From JAJZMF01 sp035702845 (GTDB lineage Bacteria; Actinomycetota; Acidimicrobiia; Acidimicrobiales; Palsa-688), in assembly GCA_035702845.1 (NCBI GenBank), contig DASSZK010000010.1:1-19756 (forward strand): DNA of 19,756 nucleotides. The letters run 5' to 3'. Under the pieces are notes generated by a model. The model was not told the origin of the DNA and did no database searches. It was given only the letters and a program-made list of their open reading frames with translations. The position numbers were made by a program, and so were the translations under genes. Below, piece after piece: positions 14,566-19,756 of this stretch. Within the stretch, counting starts at the first letter, position 1. The number at the start of each line of letters is the position of its first letter.

Positions 14566-15858
14566 GTGGGAGAGCCCGCAGCCGCGGCTACCAGCATTCG
14601 CCTGTCGGACTGGCTCGGCTCGGCCATGATCGCTCCTGGCGGCAAGACCGTCGGGAAGGTGGACGACGTCATAGCCCGCCTGCGTGCCGGCGATTACCCC
14701 CTGGTCATCGGGTTGGTCGTAGCCGTCGGGCCACGGAGGCTTTTCCTGCCGATCGACCGTGTCGCCAGTACCGAGCCGCGCCGCACGGTGTTGCGCGCTG
14801 CACAAGTGGACCTGCGCTCGTTCGAGCGACGCGAAGGTGAAGTTCTCCTGCGCCAAGACGTCCTCGGGCACCGCTTGATCGATGTTGCCCACGCCGAGCT
14901 GGTTCGGGCATCAGACGCGGAGCTCCGTTCCGCTTCGAGCGGGTGGGTCGTGGCGTGCCTGAGCACACGCCGCCCATCAGGGCTACTGGGGTTCGCCCGG
15001 CGCCGAGGGGCTGCGCCCTGGCAGGACTGGGCCTCGTTCGAGCCGCTCGTCGGGCACGCACCGAGCTTCGCCAGCCGCATGCTCCTGGGCCGGCTCACGC
15101 GCCTGAAGCCGGCGCAGCTGGCCGACCTCTTGGAGGAAGCCTCGACTAAAGAAGGGACCGAGCTGCTGGAGGCTGTCCACAGCGATCCCGAACTCGAGGC
15201 AGATGTCTTCGAGGAGCTCCACCCCGATCTGGCCACACGCCTTTTCGCCGGCAAGAGCGACCCCGAGGTGGCTGACGTGCTTACCCGTATGCGACCCGAC
15301 GACGCGGCCGACGCGCTGGCCAGCCTGCCACAGGGCCGGCGCCAGCAGGTGCTGGAGCAGCTGCCCGCCGGCACGCGAAGCAAACTCCTGACTCTCCTGC
15401 GCTTCAACCCGGCCAGCGCCGGAGGGTTGATGAACCTTGATCTCGTGGCCTGCGGCGCGTCGGACAGCGTGAGCGACGGCCTGGAGGCCTTGCAGCGGGC
15501 GGCCCACCTGGAGATGGCGGCACGGACCTCAGTCCATGTCGTATCCAAAGACGGCACGCTGGTGGGAGTCGTCCCCGTCGTGGAAATGCTCCAGGCTGGT
15601 CCACAGATCGCCTTGGGCGGGCTGGCAGACCTCGACCCGGTAAGGGTGTCCGCCGACACTGACCTGGTAGATGTCGCTTTGGTGATGGCGGATTACAACC
15701 TGCTTACTGTGCCGGTTGTCGACCCCGCCGGGCGACTGCTCGGGATCGTCACCGTCGACGACGTCTTGGAGGCGACGATCCCTGACGACTGGCGCCGGCG
15801 CGAGCCTGCGCCTCGGCCCGAAGCCGAAGCGCACTTGCCCCCGGCCCAGACAAGCTGA
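14566..15858 (+). CDS. Soluble MgtE N-terminal domain plus CBS-pair protein
   Basis: 430 residues from a GTG without a clear ribosome site. Residues 10-80 look like a PRC-barrel (SIRLSDWLGSAMIAPGGKTVGKVDDV) and a second similar module follows to about 150. Residues 170-275 form an MgtE_N helical domain with its repeated LxxxLHPDLATRL and MRPDDAADALASLP signature. A pair of CBS domains occupies about 285-405, with the typical VVPVV and LTVPVVDPAGRLLGIVTVDDV closing strands. MgtE channels sense cytoplasmic Mg2+ through exactly this N-terminal and CBS unit. Here the transmembrane channel is absent, so the protein is probably a soluble metal- or nucleotide-sensing partner and not a transporter by itself. 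Similar standalone proteins are known in actinobacteria. Confidence 0.85.
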   Translation: MGEPAAAATSIRLSDWLGSAMIAPGGKTVGKVDDVIARLRAGDYPLVIGLVVAVGPRRLFLPIDRVASTEPRRTVLRAAQVDLRSFERREGEVLLRQDVLGHRLIDVAHAELVRASDAELRSASSGWVVACLSTRRPSGLLGFARRRGAAPWQDWASFEPLVGHAPSFASRMLLGRLTRLKPAQLADLLEEASTKEGTELLEAVHSDPELEADVFEELHPDLATRLFAGKSDPEVADVLTRMRPDDAADALASLPQGRRQQVLEQLPAGTRSKLLTLLRFNPASAGGLMNLDLVACGASDSVSDGLEALQRAAHLEMAARTSVHVVSKDGTLVGVVPVVEMLQAGPQIALGGLADLDPVRVSADTDLVDVALVMADYNLLTVPVVDPAGRLLGIVTVDDVLEATIPDDWRRREPAPRPEAEAHLPPAQTS

Positions 15859-15891
15859 GGCACCGCTAAAAACTCAGGGACCTGTTGGCGC

Positions 15892-17310
15892 TCAGTCGAC
15901 TCCCGTATCCAGTGCGGCCCGGTCGAGAGCGTCCTCCTGTGGTTGCTCAATAGCGTCGCTCGCTGCGATGGCGGGTGCCCCGCCCGGCTGGAGATAGCCG
16001 ACGAGGTCGGACTGGGCCGGCGCCAGAGTACCCATTTGCACGTAGAGCTCGAGCTTGGTGCGCGTGTCGGCGATGTCCAGGTTTCGCATGGTCAACTGAC
16101 CAATGCGGTCGGCAGGCCCGAAGGCGGCGTCCTCCGTGCGCTCCATGGAGAGTTTGTCGGGATGGTACGACAGATTGGGGCCGTCGGTACGCAGGATCGT
16201 GTAGTCCTCACCACGGCGGAGACGTAACGTCACTTTGCCACTGACCGCCGAGGCAAAAAAGCGCAGGAGGGAATCGCGCAACATCATGGCTTGAGGGTCG
16301 AACCAACGCCCTTCGTACAGCAACCGGCCCAGGCGCCGCCCGTCAGCGTGGTACTGAGCGATGCTGTCCTCGTTGTGGATAGCGGTGACCAGGCGTTCGT
16401 ACGCGCAAAAAAGCAACGCCATGCCTGGCGCTTCGTATACACCCCGGGACTTGGCCTCGATGATCCGGTTCTCTATCTGGTCGGACATGCCGAGCCCATG
16501 GCGGCCGCCAATGGCGTTGGCCTCGCGAAAAAGTTCCACTGCATCGGCAAACTTGCGCCCGTTTATCGCCACCGGGCGGCCGTGCTCGAGCTCGACCATC
16601 ACATCTTCCGGGTCGATGCCAACCTCAGGACGCCAATGAGCAACGCCCATGATGGGCTCGACCAGCTCCATCGACTGGTCGAGGTGCTCGAGCAATTTGG
16701 CCTCGTGGGTGGCGCCGAGGATGTTGGCGTCGGTGGAGTAAGCCTTCTCCGTGCTGTCCCGGTAGGGGAAACCGTGGGCCACGAGCCACTCCGACATTTC
16801 CTTGCGCCCGCCTAGCTCACTGACAAAGGACGTGTCGAGCCAAGGTTTGTAAATGCGAAGTGCCGGGTTGGCCAGCAACCCGTAGCGGTAAAACCGCTCG
16901 ATGTCGTTGCCTTTGAAGGTGGAGCCGTCGCCCCAGATCGAAACCCCGTCGTCGTGCATGGCCCGTACCAGCAAGGTCCCCGTCACGGCCCGCCCTAGCG
17001 GCGTGGTGTTGAAGTAGGTCCTGCCACCTGAGCGGATGTGGAACGCGCCACACGCGATCGCCACCAGAGCCTCTTCCACCAGTTGGTGCCGGCAGTCCAC
17101 CAAGCGCGATATCTCGGCGCCGTACTGGCGGGCGCGCCCTGGCACGGCGGCGATGTCGGGCTCATCGTACTGACCGAGGTCGGCGGTGTAGGTACAGGGC
17201 ACGGCACCGTGGTGGCGCATCCAGGCGACGGCCACCGAGGTGTCGAGGCCACCGGAGAAGGCGATGCCGACACGCTCGCCGACAGGGAGAGAGCTGAGGA
17301 CCTTGGACAC
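15892..17310 (-). CDS. argG: Argininosuccinate synthase (long form)
   Basis: 472 residues. It joins citrulline and aspartate with ATP to give argininosuccinate, the penultimate step of arginine synthesis in the cytoplasm. The ATP-pyrophosphatase loop is at residues 17-24 (AFSGGLDTS). The citrulline and aspartate site is in the FNTTPLGRAVTGT and GDGSTFKGNDIERF blocks. The length and these blocks match the longer, E. coli-like type of about 450 residues and not the 400-residue type. A disordered C-terminal tail of about 30 residues follows the end of the fold. Start is GTG 17310 with only a weak G-rich site. It stands alone, 128 nt after the gas vesicle operon, and converges with the MgtE_N/CBS gene; no other arginine genes are present. 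Confidence 0.96.
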   Translation of the reverse strand: MSKVLSSLPVGERVGIAFSGGLDTSVAVAWMRHHGAVPCTYTADLGQYDEPDIAAVPGRARQYGAEISRLVDCRHQLVEEALVAIACGAFHIRSGGRTYFNTTPLGRAVTGTLLVRAMHDDGVSIWGDGSTFKGNDIERFYRYGLLANPALRIYKPWLDTSFVSELGGRKEMSEWLVAHGFPYRDSTEKAYSTDANILGATHEAKLLEHLDQSMELVEPIMGVAHWRPEVGIDPEDVMVELEHGRPVAINGRKFADAVELFREANAIGGRHGLGMSDQIENRIIEAKSRGVYEAPGMALLFCAYERLVTAIHNEDSIAQYHADGRRLGRLLYEGRWFDPQAMMLRDSLLRFFASAVSGKVTLRLRRGEDYTILRTDGPNLSYHPDKLSMERTEDAAFGPADRIGQLTMRNLDIADTRTKLELYVQMGTLAPAQSDLVGYLQPGGAPAIAASDAIEQPQEDALDRAALDTGVD

Positions 17311-17438
17311 GGCCCCAAGGCTACAGGGCGCCCCGCAGGCCCTCTTTGGGCGCCCGGTGGCGGCGGCAGTACCGGGCCCCAGCGCACTGCGGCCCCGGCC
17401 GGGGCACTCCCCCGGCGGGGCGCGGCTGCCTGGGGTCG

Positions 17439-17663
17439 TCAGAGGTACGCGAGCAACCGGCTTATGCGGTCTAGTAGGACCGGGCTCGGGTACCTCTCAC
17501 GCTCGACACGGGCGAGCAGCTTCGCAACGTACTCTTCGGCACTTTCGCGGTCGTTGACGACGGACTCGATGCGGTCCAAGAGGGACGCGCTGGGGAAGCC
17601 TCCCTCGTCCAGCCGGCCGATCAACGCTCGCTCGTAGCGCTTGCGGAGCCTTTGGTCAGCCAC
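17439..17663 (-). CDS. Small internally duplicated protein at the end of a gas vesicle operon
   Basis: 74 residues if begun at GTG 17663, which sits 6 nt after a strong GGAAGGGGGG. The frame also opens at GTG 17696, but the ribosome site favours the inner start. The protein is two copies of one helical unit about 35 residues apart. The first is Y10-ERALIGRLDEGGFPSASLLDRI (residues 10-32); the second is Y45-VAKLLARVERERYPSPVLLDRI (45-67), followed by SRLLAYL. Each has a (F/Y)PSxxLLDRI core and an acidic-basic helix before it. No signal or membrane segment. It overlaps the preceding acidic gene by 8 nt, so translation is coupled. I do not recognise it as a named Gvp; a structural or chaperone-like role is only inferred. 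Confidence 0.75.
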   Translation of the reverse strand: MADQRLRKRYERALIGRLDEGGFPSASLLDRIESVVNDRESAEEYVAKLLARVERERYPSPVLLDRISRLLAYL

Positions 17664-18558
17664 GACCAACCCCCCTTCCGGATGCCAACCGACCACGACG
17701 GGTTTCCCGAGGCTCGCTCTGCGAAGCGCGGGCAGACGGGCGCTGGCCGCGGTGCGCTCGCTCCGTAGGGGACTTTCGCCGGTCGTTGAGGTCTAAAGCT
17801 GCACCGTCGTCATCGTCGTCCTGATCCATCTCGTCGTAATCGTCGTCGCCCCGACCGCCCGAGCCTCGGCGAGCGACATACCCGCCGTCCATGCCGGCCT
17901 CAGCGTCGTCCTCTTCTTCCCCGTCAGCCAGGTCCTCGTCGTCCTCGTCCTCGTCCAAATCCTCGGTGTCGTCCAAGTCCTCGGTGTCGTCCAAATCCTC
18001 GGTGTCGTCCAAATCCTCGGTGTCGACATCGAGGTCATCATCTAAGTCCTCCTCGTCCCCGATATCGTCGACCGCACCGCGAGCGACGGGATAGTCGTCC
18101 TCGACATCGTCATCTCCGAGCTCGTCATCTTCGAGCTCGTCGTCGTACTCATCGTCGCCGACGTCCACCTGCTCGGCGTTATCGTCTTGGTCACCGGCGT
18201 AGTCTTTGTCACCGGTGTAGCCGGTCGCCCTGGCGGCTTCAGCCCTGCTCGAGCGGCTTCCGTCTCGACCGAGCGCCTCGCGGGCGCGCACCAGTTCCTG
18301 GTACAGCTCCATGCCCGCAGTGGCCGTACCCACGACTACACCAGCCGTCTCGAGGATCGTGGGAACTTGCCGTAGCCGGCGCAACACCTTGTGGCGTTTG
18401 CGCCTCTTGCCCGGCATGTGATCGCGCAGTCCATCGCTGATGTCTTCTATTGCGTCCGCGATCTTCAGGACGCGGTTGCGATGAGGCGGCTTGGCCCCCA
18501 GCGCTCTTGCGATGAGCATCGTAGGGCCCGCCAAGGCCTCGTTCTTATGCTTGCTCAT
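17656..18558 (-). CDS. Acidic hexapeptide-repeat protein in the gas vesicle operon
   Basis: 300 residues. The N-terminus (about 1-100) is basic and helical, with LIARALGAKPPHRNRVLKIADAIEDI, a lysine/arginine patch at residues 51-63 and a short hydrophobic helix (AGVVVGTATAGMELYQEL). Residues 115-260 are dominated by Asp and Glu, with four tandem hexapeptides DDTEDL near 179-202. The tail returns to a basic, Arg-rich stretch. The middle must be disordered and highly charged. The ATG at 18558 overlaps the gvpK stop as ATGA, with AGGAGAG upstream. I do not know this protein; it is neither GvpC-like in sequence nor a gas vesicle protein I recognise. An acidic surface or assembly factor is inferred only from its place in the operon. 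Confidence 0.85.
   Translation of the reverse strand: MSKHKNEALAGPTMLIARALGAKPPHRNRVLKIADAIEDISDGLRDHMPGKRRKRHKVLRRLRQVPTILETAGVVVGTATAGMELYQELVRAREALGRDGSRSSRAEAARATGYTGDKDYAGDQDDNAEQVDVGDDEYDDELEDDELGDDDVEDDYPVARGAVDDIGDEEDLDDDLDVDTEDLDDTEDLDDTEDLDDTEDLDEDEDDEDLADGEEEDDAEAGMDGGYVARRGSGGRGDDDYDEMDQDDDDDGAALDLNDRRKSPTERAHRGQRPSARASQSEPRETRRGRLASGRGVGRG
17670..17679 (-). promoter_or_regulatory. Ribosome-binding site deciding the start of the small duplicated protein
   Basis: On the minus strand GGAAGGGGGG ends 6 nt before GTG 17663. It lies inside the acidic repeat gene and is the main reason for choosing this start over the upstream in-frame GTG. Confidence 0.7.
17951..18022. repeat. 18-bp tandem repeat, four near-identical copies
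   Basis: Units tcgtccaaatcctcggtg at 17951, 17969, 17987 and 18005, with one changed base (a to g) in the second. They lie inside the acidic gene and encode the in-frame hexapeptide repeat DDTEDL on the minus strand. The near-identity at DNA level suggests recent expansion by slippage or recombination, so copy number may vary between strains. Confidence 0.9.
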
Positions 18559-18953
18559 ACGTCATCTCTCCTGTCCGTTGGGCGCACCGTGCTCCCGGCG
18601 AGCAAGTCACCTGGTGCACCGAACCTCAAATTCAGATCGTCGTCGCTCAACTCGAAGACCGCTTTAAGTTGTTCCATCCGTTGGGCCAAACGGAACAAAG
18701 ATGCACCGAGCTGCTCGACCTGCTCGTCACTGAGTGCGCCAGCTTCAAAGCGCCTGAGCGCTTGGCGCTCCATCAGCTCGCGCAACAGTTCCACCAGTGA
18801 CAGGACCAGCTGAGCCAGGCCTCTCTCCACCCGGTCCGGCTCCGGCTCCAACCGGCTCAGCTGTAGCCCGAGGGCATTGATCCCGGTGTGCCCGACGGAC
18901 CACGTCTCAGACGCGCCGGCTCGCCAAACGGGGCCGGGCCCCGTGTCAGGCAT
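18555..18953 (-). CDS. gvpK: Gas vesicle protein K
   Basis: 132 residues from ATG 18953, behind GGAGAAGG. The core is unmistakably GvpK: DRVERGLAQLVLSLVELLRELMERQALRRFEAG, then LSDEQVEQLGASLFRLAQRMEQLK, closing with FELSDDDLNLRFGAPGDLL. GvpK is a small helical, minor component needed for assembly of gas vesicles, the hollow protein shells that give buoyancy. The first 30 residues before LGLQLSRLEPEP are an extension with no clear homology. It overlaps the upstream gvpF/L gene by 8 nt and the following acidic gene by 4 nt, so the genes are translated together. Confidence 0.95.
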   Translation of the reverse strand: MPDTGPGPVWRAGASETWSVGHTGINALGLQLSRLEPEPDRVERGLAQLVLSLVELLRELMERQALRRFEAGALSDEQVEQLGASLFRLAQRMEQLKAVFELSDDDLNLRFGAPGDLLAGSTVRPTDRRDDV

Positions 18954-19704
18954 TCGCCTTCTCCAAGTCGTCGCCCGCCACCGGGCTCCCCCGCCCCGTC
19001 AACAACTCGTGCGGCGTGAACGTATAGGGCGCCCAGGGGCCGGTGACATATAGAGCCATGTGGCCGGGCAACCCGGTGCTCGCGAGGCGAAGCGGTATGG
19101 CTCGCAGAGCTCGCTCGACCTGCTCAATACGCTCGGCGTAAACGAGGCAGCTGGCGCGGAAAACGAACCTGTTGCTCGTCGGCAGGGGCCGCTCGACGAC
19201 TTGCGCTCCCCACTGGGCCAGTACTTGCCGGGCCGAAGCTATGACGGCGTCAGCTTCGCGTTGCGGGCCGAGCAGAGATTCGAGGTAGCTCCTCCCAGTG
19301 CCCCGTCGATAAGTCGCCACCGGCAAAGGGCCGCGCACGGTGCCGGCAATTGTCACTCCGAGCTCAGCCTTGCCCCGCACCTGCTCCAATGCCGCCAAGA
19401 GCTCCTGCTCATGCAGCAGGAGGGTGGAAACCATGTCGGGCCCCGCCGGCAAGGGGCAGGCGTAAGGGATCGGGACCATAGGTATCCTCAGCGCCAGCGC
19501 GGAGCTGACAGCCTCGTGGCGGCGCAGGTCGGAGATACCCGCCTCGCAAGGCACTGAACGCGCCAAGACGGCGAAGGCTCCATGGACTGAGACGCGAAAG
19601 GCTTCATCTGCGAACAGCCGGCCTACGTCGCGCACACACCCGACATCCGAGCCAGCTGCCACGGCCACAAGATCTTCTCGCTCGGGGCCTCGTCTGACGG
19701 TCAC
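18946..19704 (-). CDS. Gas vesicle protein of the GvpF/GvpL family
   Basis: 252 residues from GTG 19704, which overlaps the preceding gene's stop as GTGA and has CGGAG upstream. Family features are visible: an N-terminal alpha/beta domain (VRRGPEREDLVAVAAGSDVG, then FRVSVHGAFAVLARSVP), the basic strand PIPYACPLPAG, the KAELGVTIAG segment, GTGRSYLESLLGPQREAD, and the closing VTGPWAPYTF. GvpF/L proteins are minor components that join the nascent vesicle and help initiate its assembly. I cannot decide between GvpF and GvpL from sequence alone, so no symbol is given. It precedes gvpK, as in actinobacterial clusters, where the gene before gvpK or one removed is gvpL. Confidence 0.88.
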   Translation of the reverse strand: MTVRRGPEREDLVAVAAGSDVGCVRDVGRLFADEAFRVSVHGAFAVLARSVPCEAGISDLRRHEAVSSALALRIPMVPIPYACPLPAGPDMVSTLLLHEQELLAALEQVRGKAELGVTIAGTVRGPLPVATYRRGTGRSYLESLLGPQREADAVIASARQVLAQWGAQVVERPLPTSNRFVFRASCLVYAERIEQVERALRAIPLRLASTGLPGHMALYVTGPWAPYTFTPHELLTGRGSPVAGDDLEKANA

Positions 19705-19756
19705 ACCTGCGCTCCGAGCACCGTATCAACGGACGCAAGCAGGGCTCTCAGGTTGA
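19701..19756 (-). CDS. C-terminal end of the preceding gas vesicle operon gene (partial)
   Basis: Only the last 17 codons and a TGA stop (19701-19703) are inside the window, encoding a peptide ending NLRALLASVDTVLGAQV. The reading frame is supported by the 4-nt GTGA overlap with the GvpF/L start and by its helical, GC-rich coding character. The product is unknown here; other gvp genes, such as a gvpA/J/S-like or gvpG gene, would be expected upstream, but the tail alone does not identify one. Confidence 0.55.
   Translation of the reverse strand, partial: NLRALLASVDTVLGAQV

Noticed and set aside
14694..15659. 321-codon minus-strand frame opposite the MgtE_N/CBS gene
   Set aside because: Ser/Arg/Ala-rich antisense shadow of a gene with clear domains; long antisense frames are expected at high GC.

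Overview
The window is a GC-rich bacterial chromosome segment with frequent GTG and TTG starts and strong purine-rich ribosome sites. It carries the long form of argininosuccinate synthase and a gas vesicle cluster whose neighbouring gvpF/L and gvpK-type genes recall actinobacterial clusters. Together these suggest an actinobacterium (Actinomycetota), probably environmental; I cannot place it more finely. No rRNA, tRNA, CRISPR array, integrase or transposase was seen. Layout, left to right. (1) 1-911, minus: 5' part of a secreted YVTN-type beta-propeller protein that runs off the left edge. (2) 1384-2139: a HAD-family phosphatase. (3) 2227-8814: a sugar-uptake locus. A LacI-family repressor lies divergent to a binding protein, two permeases, an intracellular GH32-like glycosidase and a CE7-type acetyl esterase. 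Between repressor and binding protein are a good promoter (TTGACA-N17-CATGAT) and, just downstream of its -10, a 16-bp near-perfect palindrome with a central CG, the expected operator. No transport ATPase is present, so a shared ATPase encoded elsewhere is likely. The logic appears to be import of an acylated oligosaccharide, then cytoplasmic deacetylation and glycoside cleavage. (4) 8944-10221: a VOC-fold protein, a decayed ricin-type lectin tail and an unrecognised 153-residue protein. (5) 10381-12243: a DEAD-box RNA helicase with a DbpA-type RNA-binding tail, preceded by an 18-bp tandem repeat. (6) 12257-15858: a membrane fatty-acid desaturase, divergent from a SAM methyltransferase, which is followed by a soluble MgtE_N/CBS protein. 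(7) 15892-17310, minus: argG. (8) 17439-19756, minus: the end of a gas vesicle operon. A partial unknown gene, a gvpF/gvpL-family gene, gvpK, a very acidic hexapeptide-repeat protein and a 74-residue internally duplicated protein are linked by 4-8 nt overlaps. The last two are not gas vesicle proteins I recognise and are the most interesting content: coupling to gvpK suggests a role in vesicle assembly, regulation or surface properties. Structural genes such as gvpA would lie beyond the right edge.
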